Shown: one piece after another, positions 26,929 through 36,820 of the stretch
Layout: each line of letters starts with the position of its first letter
Position numbering within the stretch: the stretch's first letter is position 1
Assembly (NCBI GenBank): GCA_004322045.1
Contig: SCRN01000020.1
Span: forward strand, 62,001 to 126,000
Direction: 5' to 3'
Origin: Paraburkholderia sp.
GTDB lineage: Bacteria > Pseudomonadota > Gammaproteobacteria > Burkholderiales > Burkholderiaceae
DNA length: 64,000 bases
Notes under the pieces: generated by a model
What the model saw: the letters and a program-made list of their open reading frames with translations, nothing else
What the model was told of the DNA's origin: nothing
The model's database searches: none
Program-made: the position numbers and the translations under genes

Positions 26929-27083
26929 CGCTGGCAACCCGAGCGAGAATCGAAAAGAGTGCACTCGCCCGTCAGCGCGGACGACTCACTCAATATAGGC
27001 CGTTTGTCGCGGCATTCAAATGCTTGCCCGGCCGGCGCGCTCGATCGATTCGCGCCAAAGTGGTTCCCTCGTTTTAGCGAAAA

Positions 27084-27104
27084 TGGCTCTGATCCTAAGA
27101 GCCA
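27084..27104. promoter_or_regulatory. Inverted repeat TGGCTCT-N7-AGAGCCA upstream of gabT
   Basis: A perfect 7-bp inverted repeat with a 7-nt spacer lies about 80 nt before the gabT start and just upstream of a possible -10 (TTATAG, 27112-27117). The left arm is also a near direct repeat of AGTGGTTCC at 27059-27067, 23 nt upstream. Paired direct repeats about two helical turns apart are typical of MocR/GabR-type regulators, so it is a candidate GABA-responsive operator. Confidence 0.45.
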
Positions 27105-27186
27105 AAGCTCGTTATAGTCGCCGTACCGAGTCGGCGGCAGGCCCGTCGACGAGCCACCATCGATCAGGCACGACGAGGAGAACACC

Positions 27187-28470
27187 GTGAAGAATTCCGA
27201 TCTGCAAGCCCGTAAGAACGCCGCTACGCCGCGCGGCGTCGGCGTCATGTGCGATTTCTACGCGGCGCGCGCCGAAAATGCCGAGCTGTGGGACATCGAA
27301 GGCCGCCGCTTCATCGATTTCGCCGCGGGCATTGCCGTGGTCAATACGGGCCATCGGCATCCGCGCGTCGTCGCGGCCATTCGCGAGCAGTTGGACCGCT
27401 TCACGCACACGGCGTATCAAATCGTGCCGTACGCATCGTACGTCGAGTTGGCCGAAAAGATCAACGCGCGCGCACCTGGCGCTTATCCGAAGAAAACGGC
27501 CTTCTTCACGACCGGTGCCGAAGCCGTCGAAAACGCTGTGAAAATCGCTCGCGCAGCGACGGGCCGGCCCGGCGTGATCGCGTTCGCGGGCGGGTTTCAC
27601 GGGCGTACGCTGATGGGCATGGCTCTCACAGGGAAAGTCGCGCCGTACAAGATCGGCTTCGGTCCCTTCCCGTCCGACGTTTATCACGCCCCCTATCCGA
27701 ACGCCGTTCACGGCGTGTCGACGGCCGACTCGCTGCGCGCCGTCGAAACGCTTTTGAAAGCCGACATCGAGCCCACGCGCGTTGCCGCGATCATCTTCGA
27801 ACCCGTGCAGGGCGAAGGCGGTTTCTATGTCGCGCCACCCGAGTTCGTGCGGGGCCTGCGGCGCCTGTGCGACGAGCACGGCATCGTCCTCATCGCCGAC
27901 GAAGTGCAGACGGGCTTCGCCCGCACCGGCAAGCTATTCGCCATGGAACACTACGATGTCACGGCGGATCTGACGACGATGGCCAAGAGCTTGGCGGGCG
28001 GCATGCCGCTGTCGGGCGTCGTCGGCAGGGCCGACTTGATGGACGCGGCCGCGCCGGGCGGGCTCGGCGGCACGTACGCGGGCAACCCGCTCGCGCTGGC
28101 CTCGGCCCATGCGGTGCTCGATGTCATCGACGAAGAACGCCTGTGCGAACGCGCAACGCTACTCGGCGAGAAGCTCAAAGCGCGCCTCCAAGCGTTGCGC
28201 GCCGATGTTCCGCAGTTGGCCGACGTGCGCGGGCCGGGGGCCATGGTCGCCGCCGAGTTCCTGCAGCCCGACGGCCGCACGCCGGACCCGGCATTCGCCA
28301 AGCGCGTGCAGGCGCGCGCGCTCGAGCGCGGTTTGCTGCTGCTGATCTGCGGCACGTACGGCAACGTCATCCGCTTCCTGTTTCCGCTCACCATCGAGAC
28401 GCCGGTATTCGATGAAGCATTGGGCTTGCTGGAAGAAGCATTGAAGGAAAGCGTCAGCACGATGGCGTAA
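27187..28470 (+). CDS. gabT: 4-aminobutyrate aminotransferase
   Basis: 427-residue class III PLP aminotransferase converting 4-aminobutyrate and 2-oxoglutarate to succinate semialdehyde and glutamate. Key stretches are RFIDFAAGIAVVNTGHRHPRV, the PLP-phosphate loop TTGAEAVENAVKIAR, the DEVQTGFARTG acid loop and the PLP lysine in TTMAKSLAGGMPL. The start is GTG at 27187 with GAGGAG 7 nt upstream. It is followed 43 nt later by gabD, completing the GABA shunt to succinate. An upstream inverted repeat may bind its regulator. A delta-aminovalerate role is a possible extra activity. Confidence 0.94.
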   Translation: MKNSDLQARKNAATPRGVGVMCDFYAARAENAELWDIEGRRFIDFAAGIAVVNTGHRHPRVVAAIREQLDRFTHTAYQIVPYASYVELAEKINARAPGAYPKKTAFFTTGAEAVENAVKIARAATGRPGVIAFAGGFHGRTLMGMALTGKVAPYKIGFGPFPSDVYHAPYPNAVHGVSTADSLRAVETLLKADIEPTRVAAIIFEPVQGEGGFYVAPPEFVRGLRRLCDEHGIVLIADEVQTGFARTGKLFAMEHYDVTADLTTMAKSLAGGMPLSGVVGRADLMDAAAPGGLGGTYAGNPLALASAHAVLDVIDEERLCERATLLGEKLKARLQALRADVPQLADVRGPGAMVAAEFLQPDGRTPDPAFAKRVQARALERGLLLLICGTYGNVIRFLFPLTIETPVFDEALGLLEEALKESVSTMA

Positions 28471-28513
28471 GCTTTTCGTTTTACGCCTTCTCGATTCACG
28501 CTTTGGAGCTGAC

Positions 28514-29983
28514 ATGCAGAACCTGGAACAAATCGATCTGAAAGACCCGTCGCTGCTCAAGACCCAGGCGTTCATCGCCGGAAGCTGGCAGGACGCCGAT
28601 AGCGGCGCGTCGTTCGAAGTGCGCAACCCGGCCACGGGCGGCGTGCTCGCGACCGTGCCCAAGATGGGCGCGGCCGAGACGCGCCGCGCCATCGAAACGG
28701 CGAACCAAGCATGGGCCGCGTGGCGCGCGCAGCCGGCGAAGGCGCGCGCGGCCGTGCTGCGCAAGTGGAGCGACCTGATGCTCGCCAACGCCGACGACCT
28801 CGCCGCCATCATGACGGCCGAACAAGGCAAGCCGCTGGCCGAGGCCAAAGGAGAGATCGGCTACGCGGCGTCGTTCTTCGAGTGGTTCGGCGAGGAAGCG
28901 AAGCGCGTGTACGGCGACACGATTCCGAGCCCGACGGCCGACAAACGCATCGTCGTCGTGAAGGAACCGGTGGGCGTTTGCGCGGCGATCACCCCATGGA
29001 ATTTTCCGGCTGCGATGATCACGCGCAAGGTCGGCCCCGCGCTCGCCGCCGGCTGCCCGATCGTGGTCAAACCGGCCGAGGCCACGCCGCTGTCGGCGCT
29101 GGCGCTCGCCGTGCTGGCCGAGCGCGCCGGCGTGCCGGCCGGCGTACTGAGCGTCGTAACGGGCGAGCCCAAGGCGATCGGTGCCGAAATGACGAGCAAC
29201 GCGCTGGTGCGCAAGCTTTCGTTCACCGGATCGACGGGGGTTGGCCGCTTGCTGATGCAGCAATGCGCCCCCACGGTCAAGAAGGTATCGCTGGAACTGG
29301 GCGGCAACGCGCCCTTCATCGTGTTCGACGACGCCGATCTCGATGCAGCGGTGGTCGGGGCCATCGCCTCGAAATATCGCAACAGCGGCCAGACTTGCGT
29401 TTGCGCGAACCGCTTCTACGTTCACGAAAAAGTCTACGACGCGTTCGCGGACAAGCTGCGCGTGGCCGTTCAGCAGCAGTTGAAGGTTGGCCGCGGCACC
29501 GAGCCCGGGGTCACGCAAGGTCCCTTGATCAACGAAGCGGCGTTGCTGAAAGTCGAAACGCATATCGACGACGCCCTTGCCAAGGGCGCGCGCGTCGTCA
29601 CGGGCGGCAAGCGCCATGCGCTCGGCCATAACTTCTTCGAGCCGACGATCCTCGCGGGCGTGACCTCCGAGATGAAAGTGGCGAAAGAAGAGACATTCGG
29701 CCCCGTCGCGCCCCTGTTCAAGTTCGCAAGCGACGATGAAGTCGTGCGCCTCGCAAACGACACCGAGTTCGGCCTTGCCGCCTACTTCTACAGCCGCGAC
29801 ATCGGCCGCGTTTGGCGTGTGGCCGAAGCGCTCGAATACGGTATGGTCGGAATCAACACCGGCATCATCTCGAACGAAGTGGCGCCTTTCGGCGGCGTCA
29901 AACAATCGGGGCTCGGGCGCGAAGGGTCGCATTACGGCATCGACGAATACGTGGTCGTCAAATATCTGTGCATGGGGATTTGA
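28514..29983 (+). CDS. gabD: NADP-dependent succinate-semialdehyde dehydrogenase
   Basis: 489-residue aldehyde dehydrogenase. The catalytic Cys lies in NSGQTCVCANRFYV, the general base Glu in LELGGNAPFIVFDDADLD, and the cofactor loop FTGSTGVGRLL is typical. The second Cys two residues after the catalytic one (CVC) is the arrangement of the GabD subfamily, where it allows redox switching. It oxidises succinate semialdehyde from GabT to succinate. ATG follows TTTGGAGCTGAC. It forms an operon with gabT. Confidence 0.94.
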   Translation: MQNLEQIDLKDPSLLKTQAFIAGSWQDADSGASFEVRNPATGGVLATVPKMGAAETRRAIETANQAWAAWRAQPAKARAAVLRKWSDLMLANADDLAAIMTAEQGKPLAEAKGEIGYAASFFEWFGEEAKRVYGDTIPSPTADKRIVVVKEPVGVCAAITPWNFPAAMITRKVGPALAAGCPIVVKPAEATPLSALALAVLAERAGVPAGVLSVVTGEPKAIGAEMTSNALVRKLSFTGSTGVGRLLMQQCAPTVKKVSLELGGNAPFIVFDDADLDAAVVGAIASKYRNSGQTCVCANRFYVHEKVYDAFADKLRVAVQQQLKVGRGTEPGVTQGPLINEAALLKVETHIDDALAKGARVVTGGKRHALGHNFFEPTILAGVTSEMKVAKEETFGPVAPLFKFASDDEVVRLANDTEFGLAAYFYSRDIGRVWRVAEALEYGMVGINTGIISNEVAPFGGVKQSGLGREGSHYGIDEYVVVKYLCMGI

Positions 29984-30343
29984 CTCGCATAACCATTCAA
30001 CACGTTGATTTTTTAGGTGTATTCCGATCAAGGCGCAAATGCCGCGGCATAACGAGCGCGCACTAGAGGAACGATTCGAAGGCCGGTGACGCAATGCCGC
30101 GTCTTTGATTCGAGCCGCAATTGGCGGGTTTGGACAGCTTTCGGTGGCTTTCAACGGCTTTCGAAATGTTGCGTCTGCGCGCCAAGCGGTGTTTTACTAG
30201 CTGCGCCTCAATTTGTCTTGGTATGCTTTGCGCCGCGCTGCCGTACTCGGCAGCCAGGAAAACCATCGGGCCGCCTGCCGCGCAGGACGGCGCCTCGATG
30301 CGCGAGGCGCATCGGGGTCGATTGAACCACTCGAGGAGTCAAC
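29984..30343. other. Intergenic region between gabD and the binding-protein gene
   Basis: 360 nt with no convincing gene; the only frames are short, lack ribosome sites and do not resemble known proteins. The last 150 nt should hold the promoter of the binding-protein gene, but no well-spaced -35/-10 pair was found. Confidence 0.5.
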
Positions 30344-31114
30344 GTGAAGAAACTATTAACCGCCGTGACCGTCGCCGTACTCGCCGTCTCTGCCGGCGTG
30401 GCGCAGGCCAAAGACTGGAAACAAATCCGTATCGGCGTGGACGCGAGCTATGCCCCGTTCGAATCGAAAAGTTCCGACGGCAAGCTCGTCGGCTTCGATA
30501 TCGACCTCGGCAACGAAATCTGCAAGCGGGTGCATGCCAAGTGCGTGTGGGTCGAGAACGACTTCGACGGCATGATTCCCGGCTTGAAGGCCAAGAAGTT
30601 CGACGGCGTGCTGTCGTCGATGACGGTCACCCCGGAGCGCGAGAAGGAAATCGCATTCTCCAAGCCGCTGTTCGAGACCCCCACCGCGCTCGTCGCCAAG
30701 AAGGGCTCGAGCCTGAAGCCGACGGCTGAATCGCTCAAGGGCAAGTCGGTCGGGGTCGAGCAAGGCACCACGCAAGAAAAGTACGCCAAAGACAACTGGG
30801 CCGCCAAAGGCATCAACGTCGTTGCGTATCAGAACCAAGACCAGGTCTATCAAGACCTGATCTCGGGGCGCCTGGACGCCGCCTTGCAAGACAAGGTTCA
30901 GGCCGAAGTCGGCTTCCTGAAGCAACCGCGCGGCGCGCAGTTCCAACAAGCCGGCGACGAGATCCAGAGCGGCGCGGCCGCCATGGGCCTGCGCAAGGAA
31001 GATACCGACTTGAAGACGTTGGTTGACAAAGCCATCGACGACATGATGAAGGACGGCACCTACAAGAAGATCGAGAAGAAGTACTTCGACTTCGACGTCG
31101 CTCCGAAGGGCTGA
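30344..31114 (+). CDS. Basic amino acid ABC transporter binding protein (ArgT/HisJ-like)
   Basis: 256-residue periplasmic binding protein. The signal peptide ends AQA before KDWKQIRIG. The body matches lysine/arginine/ornithine/histidine-binding proteins: VDASYAPFESKSSDGKLVGFDIDLGNEIC, VWVENDFDGMIPGLKAKKFDGV and SMTVTPEREKEIAFS. Two conserved Cys (in NEICKRVHAKCVW) likely form the usual disulfide. The GTG start at 30344 has GAGGAGTC upstream. No permease or ATPase genes adjoin it, so it must dock on a transporter encoded elsewhere. Two hairpins follow the gene. Confidence 0.92.
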   Translation: MKKLLTAVTVAVLAVSAGVAQAKDWKQIRIGVDASYAPFESKSSDGKLVGFDIDLGNEICKRVHAKCVWVENDFDGMIPGLKAKKFDGVLSSMTVTPEREKEIAFSKPLFETPTALVAKKGSSLKPTAESLKGKSVGVEQGTTQEKYAKDNWAAKGINVVAYQNQDQVYQDLISGRLDAALQDKVQAEVGFLKQPRGAQFQQAGDEIQSGAAAMGLRKEDTDLKTLVDKAIDDMMKDGTYKKIEKKYFDFDVAPKG

Positions 31115-31120
31115 CGATCC

Positions 31121-31146
31121 CGGGTCGGCACGCACGTGCCGACCCG
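31121..31146 (+). terminator. Strong hairpin after the binding-protein gene
   Basis: CGGGTCGGCACG and its exact complement form a 12-bp stem with a 2-nt CA centre, 6 nt after the stop codon. There is no T-run, so it may stabilise the mRNA 3' end rather than end transcription by itself. Confidence 0.55.
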
Positions 31147-31187
31147 CAGGCGGCATCGCGTCGCTTGACTAAGCCGTACAAAGCAAG

Positions 31188-31215
31188 AGGCTCCGCGTCG
31201 AACCGGAGCCTTTTT
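31188..31215 (+). terminator. Rho-independent terminator
   Basis: AGGCTCCG and CGGAGCCT pair around an 8-nt loop and run straight into a T-run. It is a canonical terminator closing the binding-protein transcription unit before the next gene. Confidence 0.8.
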
Positions 31216-31320
31216 GCATGGCGATCCGATCGGTCTTTGTCCACCATGGCGCAGCCGACGTACAATCGGACACTATCCTTTCGATCTGCGGCGTGCACGA
31301 GCGACGCCAAAAAAATCGCT

Positions 31321-32436
31321 ATGCAAAAGAAGATTCATCCGCTGATTGCCCCTTCGCTCGGTACCGAGCGCACGTTGACGAGCTTCCATTACGGCCCCGA
31401 AGGCGGGCAAAAAGTGTACGTGCAATCGTCGCTGCACGCCGACGAGTTGCCCGGCATGCTCGTCGCATGGGAGCTGCGTCGCAAGCTCGACGCGCTCGAA
31501 GCCGCGGGCAAGTTGAAAGCCGAGTTCGTCGTCGTGCCGGTGCCCAATCCGATCGGTCTCAATCAACACGTGCTTGGGCAATTGATCGGCCGTTTCGAAA
31601 CGAATACGGCGACGAACTTCAACCGCAACTTCTACGATTTGACGGCGTTGGTGTCGCCCCGCATCGAAGGGCGGTTGACCGGGGACGCCAACGCCAATCT
31701 GCGCGCGGTGCGTCAAACGATGCGCGAAGCGCTCGATGCGCAAACCCCACGCACCGAACTCGAATCGCAACGACTGGCTTTGCAGCGGCTATCGTTCGAC
31801 GCCGATATCGTCCTCGATCTGCATTGCGATTTCGAAGGCGCGATGCATCTGTATACGAATCCCGAGTTGTGGCACGACGTCGAACCGCTCGCCCGCTATC
31901 TCGACGCAAAAGCGTCGCTGCTCGCGCTCAATTCGATCGGCAATCCGTTCGACGAAATCCATAGTTTCTGCTGGTCGGAACTGCGTGCGCGCTTCGGCAG
32001 CCGCTTCCCGATTCCGAACGGCTCCATCTCCGTGACAGTAGAGTTGCGCGGCCAAGCCGACGTCTCGTACGGTCACGCAGAACACGATTCGCAAGCAATC
32101 GTCGAGTATGTGACGCAGCGCGGGCTGATCGACGGTACGCCGGCGCATCTCCCGCCGCTCGCGTTTCCCGCTACGCCGCTCTCCGGCACCGAGCCGCTGA
32201 TCGCACCCATTTCAGGCGTGCTCGTCTTTCGCACGCCGGCCGGTATTTGGATCGAGCCCGGCCAGGAAATCGCCGATATCGTCGACCCGCTGACCGACCG
32301 TGTCGAAACGGTCTGCGCCGGGACGGCCGGCGTGCTCTATGCCCGGCATCGCACGCGCTTTGCGACGGCCGGCATGGAGGTGGCGCGCATCGCCGGCGCC
32401 AAGCCTATGCGCACGGGGAGCCTGCTTTCGGCTTGA
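31321..32436 (+). CDS. Succinylglutamate desuccinylase/aspartoacylase-family enzyme
   Basis: 371-residue zinc-dependent deacylase or amidohydrolase of the AstE/aspartoacylase family (M14-related). Zinc ligands appear as HADE in QSSLHADELPGML (about residue 40) and the His in VLDLHCDFEG; the substrate loop TATNFNRNFYD follows the first site. It is longer than AstE and aspartoacylase because of a C-terminal beta-rich domain (GVLVFRTPAGIWIEPGQEIADI), as in the ectoine-catabolism and deacylase-like members. The exact substrate is unknown. ATG at 31321 is a good N-terminus but has no clear ribosome site; the frame is open upstream through the terminator, which argues against an earlier start. Confidence 0.82.
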   Translation: MQKKIHPLIAPSLGTERTLTSFHYGPEGGQKVYVQSSLHADELPGMLVAWELRRKLDALEAAGKLKAEFVVVPVPNPIGLNQHVLGQLIGRFETNTATNFNRNFYDLTALVSPRIEGRLTGDANANLRAVRQTMREALDAQTPRTELESQRLALQRLSFDADIVLDLHCDFEGAMHLYTNPELWHDVEPLARYLDAKASLLALNSIGNPFDEIHSFCWSELRARFGSRFPIPNGSISVTVELRGQADVSYGHAEHDSQAIVEYVTQRGLIDGTPAHLPPLAFPATPLSGTEPLIAPISGVLVFRTPAGIWIEPGQEIADIVDPLTDRVETVCAGTAGVLYARHRTRFATAGMEVARIAGAKPMRTGSLLSA

Positions 32437-32771
32437 AGCGCTCGGGGTGGGCGTTCACGTGTGACACCACGTCGCACGTCGCACGCCGACGCGAGCGGCG
32501 TTCGAACATTCTCGTCTTTCAGCAGGTTACTCCACGTCTTCACACCTCGATGAAGCGGCCCGAAACACGCGGATATCCCCCCACCTAAGTGCAAAGTAGC
32601 GCGTGCGCCGCGGCTTCGGCCGGCGGCGCACGATTCACCTCCTCAGGCCCGGCGGCACCCTCCTCGCGGCCGTTCCCGCTCGCCACCCCTGCCCCCACAT
32701 TGCTCAAAGGGCTTGAAAAATTCCGTTAATAGGACTAACTTGGTGCTGTTTGCAATGACTCGCAATGGCAG
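32437..32771. other. Intergenic region upstream of the suf operon
   Basis: 335 nt without a gene. It holds a GC-rich hairpin with a TTCG loop at 32603-32631 (GTGCGCCGC ... GCGGCGCAC, one bulge, no T-run), which may mark the end of the preceding unit, and the likely suf promoter near 32713-32741. Confidence 0.55.
32713..32741 (+). promoter_or_regulatory. Candidate suf operon promoter
   Basis: TTGAAA (32713-32718), a 17-bp spacer and TAACTT (32736-32741) make a plausible sigma-70 promoter with a weak -10. ATAGGACTAACTTGG overlaps the -10 and loosely recalls one half of an IscR/Rrf2 site, which would fit feedback by the first gene of the operon. The match is partial. Confidence 0.4.
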
Positions 32772-33236
32772 ATGCTAAGACTGAGCAAGATGGCCGACTA
32801 CGGCATGGTGATTCTGGCCGCGATGGTTGACGAGCCGCAACGCAGCCGCAGCGCATCCGAAATCGCCGATTCGATCCGCGTGCCCGTGCCCACGGTCAGC
32901 AAAGTTCTCAAGATGCTAGGACGCGGCGGCCTGGTGGCTTCGCAGCGCGGCGCGCGCGGTGGCTACCTGCTCGCGCGGCCAGCCGGCCAGATTACGCTGA
33001 CCGAGATCATCCATGCCATGGACGGACCGATCGGCATGACTGAATGCAGTGTTACGCCCGGCTTGTGCAGCCAGGAATCGTCGTGCGCGGTGCGTTCGAA
33101 CTGGCTGCGTATCAACCGCGCTGTGTTTGGTGTGCTGAGCGAGATCACGCTCGACCAATTGAGCATGCCCATACCGCAAGCGGTCGACATTAGCGCGCTC
33201 ACCCCCAAACGCGCCTCAGCAACGAAAAGGAAGTGA
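32772..33236 (+). CDS. SUF system Rrf2-family Fe-S regulator
   Basis: 154-residue IscR-like regulator. A winged helix covers about residues 1-85 ([38 protein letters not shown]), followed by three Cys in [15 protein letters not shown], the C-x6-C-x5-C ligand set that holds an Fe-S cluster in IscR-type proteins. It should sense cluster status and control the suf genes, which start 4 nt after it. The ribosome binding site before ATG 32772 is weak. The C-terminal tail is Lys-rich. Confidence 0.9.
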   Translation: MLRLSKMADYGMVILAAMVDEPQRSRSASEIADSIRVPVPTVSKVLKMLGRGGLVASQRGARGGYLLARPAGQITLTEIIHAMDGPIGMTECSVTPGLCSQESSCAVRSNWLRINRAVFGVLSEITLDQLSMPIPQAVDISALTPKRASATKRK

Positions 33237-33240
33237 AATC

Positions 33241-34689
33241 ATGGCAGATGCAGCGATGACGCTCGACACCCTCATCGGCAGCGAATACCAGCACGGGTTC
33301 ATCACCGAATTGGAAACCGATACGGTGCCGCGCGGCTTAAGCGAGAATACGATCCGCCTTATCTCCGCGCGCAAGAACGAGCCCGACTTCATGCTGGAGT
33401 GGCGTCTGAAGGCGTTCCGCCACTGGCTAACGATGAAGGAGCCGGCATGGGCGACGGTCGGTTATCCGAAGATCGATTACCAGGACATCATCTATTACTC
33501 CGCGCCGAAGTCGCTCAAGGACCGTCCAAAGAGTTTGGACGAAGTCGACCCGGAACTGTTGCGCACCTATGAGAAGCTCGGCGTGCCGCTGCACGAGCGC
33601 GAGCGCCTCGCGGGCGTGGCAGTGGACGCGGTGTTCGACAGCGTATCGGTCGGCACCACCTACAAGGACAAGCTGGCTGAACTCGGCATCATCTTCTGCT
33701 CGTTCTCCGAAGCGGTGCAGCAGCACCCGGACCTGATCCGGCAGTATCTCGGTTCCGTCGTGCCCGCTTCCGACAACTTCTTTGCCGCGCTCAATTCGGC
33801 CGTGTTCTCCGACGGCTCTTTCTGCTACATCCCGGCCGGCGTTCGCTGTCCGATGGAGTTGTCCACCTACTTCCGCATCAACGCCAAGGATACCGGCCAG
33901 TTCGAACGGACGCTGATCATCGCCGACAAGGGCGCCTCTGTCAGCTATCTAGAAGGCTGCACCGCGCCGATGCGCGATGAGAACCAGCTGCATGCTGCGG
34001 TGGTAGAACTCGTGGCGCTGGAGGATGCCAAGATCAAGTACTCGACGGTGCAAAATTGGTACCCGGGGGACCGCAACGGCCAGGGCGGCATCTATAACTT
34101 CGTCACCAAGCGCGGCGATTGCCGCGGCGCGAACTCGCATATTTCATGGACCCAAGTCGAGACCGGCTCGGCCATCACATGGAAGTACCCAAGTGTGCTG
34201 CTGCGCGGCGACAACTCGACCGGCGAGTTCTATTCGGTCGCGTTGACCAACAACTACCAGCAGGCCGATACCGGCACCAAGATGATTCATCTCGGGCGCA
34301 ACACGCGCAGCACCATCGTCTCGAAAGGTATCTCCGCCGGCAGAGGACAAAACGCCTATCGCGGGCTGGTGAAGATCATGAAGAACGCCGTTGGTGCGCG
34401 CAACCACACGCAGTGCGATTCGTTGCTGCTGGGCGACCTGTGCGGCGCCCATACCTTCCCCTATATCGAAGTGCGCAATCCGACGGCGCGTGTCGAGCAC
34501 GAAGCCTCCACGTCGCGCATCGGCGAGGACCAGCTCTTCTATTGCCGTCAGCGCGGCCTGTCGGCGGAAGATGCCGTGTCCATGATCGTGAACGGCTTCT
34601 GCAAGGAAGTGTTCAAGGAGCTTCCGATGGAATTTGCCGTGGAAGCGCAAAAGTTATTGAGCGTGAGCCTGGAAGGCAGCGTGGGTTAA
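33241..34689 (+). CDS. sufB: Fe-S cluster assembly protein SufB
   Basis: 482-residue scaffold subunit of the SufBC2D complex, where new Fe-S clusters are built. Typical stretches include KKxxEPxxMLEWR-like [37 protein letters not shown] and, near the C-terminus, the conserved Cys in [21 protein letters not shown]. Length is normal. ATG follows AAAAGGAAGTG. It sits directly after the Rrf2 regulator and 18 nt before sufC. Confidence 0.95.
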   Translation: MADAAMTLDTLIGSEYQHGFITELETDTVPRGLSENTIRLISARKNEPDFMLEWRLKAFRHWLTMKEPAWATVGYPKIDYQDIIYYSAPKSLKDRPKSLDEVDPELLRTYEKLGVPLHERERLAGVAVDAVFDSVSVGTTYKDKLAELGIIFCSFSEAVQQHPDLIRQYLGSVVPASDNFFAALNSAVFSDGSFCYIPAGVRCPMELSTYFRINAKDTGQFERTLIIADKGASVSYLEGCTAPMRDENQLHAAVVELVALEDAKIKYSTVQNWYPGDRNGQGGIYNFVTKRGDCRGANSHISWTQVETGSAITWKYPSVLLRGDNSTGEFYSVALTNNYQQADTGTKMIHLGRNTRSTIVSKGISAGRGQNAYRGLVKIMKNAVGARNHTQCDSLLLGDLCGAHTFPYIEVRNPTARVEHEASTSRIGEDQLFYCRQRGLSAEDAVSMIVNGFCKEVFKELPMEFAVEAQKLLSVSLEGSVG

Positions 34690-34707
34690 GCAAAGGAAAA
34701 GACCAGC

Positions 34708-35490
34708 ATGTTGAAAATCACCAATCTGCAAGCGTCCGTCGACAAGACGCCCATCCTTCGCGGGCTGAACCTGACCGTGAACCCGGGCGAGGTGCACGCG
34801 ATCATGGGGCCGAACGGCTCGGGCAAGAGCACGCTGGCGCAGGTGCTGGCCGGACGCGAGAGCTACGAAGTCACCGGCGGCGAAGTGCTGTTTCAGGGGC
34901 GCGATCTGCTGCCGCTGGCGCCGGAAGAACGCGCGCGCGAAGGCATCTTCCTGGCGTTCCAGTATCCAGTGGAAATTCCCGGCGTAAGCAACGTCCAGTT
35001 GCTGAAGGCAGCCGTCAACAACGTGCGCAAGCACCGCGGCCTGCCGGAACTCGACGCTATGGAGTTCCTCAAGCTCATCAAGGAAAAGATGAAGCAGATG
35101 GAGATGGGGCAAGATCTGCTTTACCGCTCGGTCAACGAAGGGTTTTCCGGCGGCGAAAAGAAGCGCAATGAAGTGTTGCAGATGGCGCTTTTGGAGCCGA
35201 AGCTGGCGATCCTCGATGAAACCGACTCCGGTCTCGATATCGACGCACTGCAACTCGTGGCCAAGGGCATCAATGCCTTGCGCGGCGCCGAGCGTTCGAT
35301 GATCGTCGTGACGCACTACCAGCGTCTGCTCGACTACATCGTGCCGGATTACGTGCATGTGCTGTCGAAGGGACACATCGTCCGGACCGGCGGCAAAGAG
35401 CTGGCGCTCGAACTCGAGGAGCGCGGCTATGGCTGGCTCGATGAAACGGCCGCCGTGAAAAAGACACCAGTACGGGCGGGCGCACGATGA
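34708..35490 (+). CDS. sufC: Fe-S cluster assembly ATPase SufC
   Basis: 260-residue cytoplasmic ABC-type ATPase that drives the SufBC2D scaffold. Walker [10 protein letters not shown], signature [10 protein letters not shown], Walker [13 protein letters not shown] and the SufC hallmark DSGLDIDAL are present. It ends in an ATGA overlap with sufD, implying coupled translation. The gene is preceded by AAAGGAAAAG. Confidence 0.96.
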   Translation: MLKITNLQASVDKTPILRGLNLTVNPGEVHAIMGPNGSGKSTLAQVLAGRESYEVTGGEVLFQGRDLLPLAPEERAREGIFLAFQYPVEIPGVSNVQLLKAAVNNVRKHRGLPELDAMEFLKLIKEKMKQMEMGQDLLYRSVNEGFSGGEKKRNEVLQMALLEPKLAILDETDSGLDIDALQLVAKGINALRGAERSMIVVTHYQRLLDYIVPDYVHVLSKGHIVRTGGKELALELEERGYGWLDETAAVKKTPVRAGAR

Positions 35491-36803
35491 ATACCGACGC
35501 ACGCAGCCATTATCTGGCCGACTTCGCACGTGTGGCCGACTTGCTGCCGGGTCGCGGCGTGCCGTGGCTCGACCGGTTGCGCAACGATGCACTAGACCGG
35601 TTCGCGCAACGCGGCTTTCCCACTCGGAGCGATGAAGACTGGAAATACACCAGCATGGCAGCGCTCGAAAAGCAACGCTTTCATGCCCTTCATGCGACGA
35701 CGGACGCTCGTGCGCATGCCGGTCCCCATCCCTTGATGAATCGCCATGCGCTTGCCACTGATGTGGGTCACGTGCTGGTGTTCCTTGACGGCCGTTATGC
35801 GCCGTGGCTGTCCGACCTCGGTACCCTGCCGACCGGCGCCCGCCTCTCAAGCCTTGCCGATGCGCTGAAGGCAGCGCCGGATCTGCTCGAATCGTACCTT
35901 GCCAACGACGAGCAGCAGACGGTGTTCGGCGCGCTGAGCACCGCCTTCATGGCCGATGGCGCCTTCCTGCATCTGCAGCGCGGCGTTGTGCTGGAAGCGC
36001 CGGTGCACCTGCTGTTCCTCTCGACCGAATCGGCCGCCGCGCACCACCTGCGGAACGTGATCGTCGCCGAAGACGGCGCGCAGGCCACCGTGATCGAGCA
36101 CTATGCCGGGATCGACGGCATAGCGTATTTCAACAATGTTGTGACGAGCATCTTCGCCGACGGCAATGCCGCAATCGCACATCACAAGCTGCAGCAAGAA
36201 GGTTCCGCGGCCTATCACGTGGGAGGCATCCATGCCCTGCAGCAGCGCGACAGCCGGCTGGAGTCGCATTCGATCTCGTTCGGCGCGGCACTGGCCCGTA
36301 ACGACATCACGATCGCGTTCCACGGAAACGGCTGCGAAGCCACGCTGAACGGACTGTATTTGGTGGGCGGCACGCAGCATGTGGACCACCACACCTGCGT
36401 CGACCATCGACAACCCAACGGCACCAGCCGCGAGCATTATCGCGGCGTGCTGGAGGGCCAGTCGCATGCGGTATTCAACGGCAAGGTGATCGTCCAGCCG
36501 GGCGCGCAAAAGTCTAATGCCCACCAGACTAACCACAATCTGCTGTTATCGTCCGATGCGGAAGTGGACACCAAGCCGGAGTTGAAAATCTATGCGGACG
36601 ATGTGAAATGCAACCATGGCGCGACCGTCGGCCAACTGGACGAAGCGCAATTGTTCTATCTGCGCTCGCGCGGGATCGACGAGGCCGTGGCGCACGGCCT
36701 GCTGGTGCATGCGTTCGCGCTTGACGTGATCGAGCGCATCCGCGTCGCATCGCTGCGCACCCGTCTTCAAGAGATCCTGTTGGCCCGCTTGCCGCAGAAA
36801 TAA
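35487..36803 (+). CDS. sufD: Fe-S cluster assembly protein SufD
   Basis: 438-residue partner of SufB. The beta-helix core and C-terminal SufBD signature are visible in [40 protein letters not shown] and [27 protein letters not shown]. The N-terminal [32 protein letters not shown] region carries the RSDEDWKYT motif seen in SufD proteins. It overlaps sufC by 4 nt and precedes sufS by 17 nt. Confidence 0.95.
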   Translation: MNTDARSHYLADFARVADLLPGRGVPWLDRLRNDALDRFAQRGFPTRSDEDWKYTSMAALEKQRFHALHATTDARAHAGPHPLMNRHALATDVGHVLVFLDGRYAPWLSDLGTLPTGARLSSLADALKAAPDLLESYLANDEQQTVFGALSTAFMADGAFLHLQRGVVLEAPVHLLFLSTESAAAHHLRNVIVAEDGAQATVIEHYAGIDGIAYFNNVVTSIFADGNAAIAHHKLQQEGSAAYHVGGIHALQQRDSRLESHSISFGAALARNDITIAFHGNGCEATLNGLYLVGGTQHVDHHTCVDHRQPNGTSREHYRGVLEGQSHAVFNGKVIVQPGAQKSNAHQTNHNLLLSSDAEVDTKPELKIYADDVKCNHGATVGQLDEAQLFYLRSRGIDEAVAHGLLVHAFALDVIERIRVASLRTRLQEILLARLPQK

Positions 36804-36820
36804 CGCGTCGAAGAATTGTG

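Noticed and set aside
30086-30325. Short frames in the gap between gabD and the binding-protein gene
   Set aside because: No ribosome sites, no conserved features, unusual composition.
32603-32631. GC-rich hairpin with TTCG loop as a riboswitch or terminator
   Set aside because: No T-run and it lies about 110 nt before the suf promoter candidate, so neither role can be supported; kept only as part of the intergenic note.
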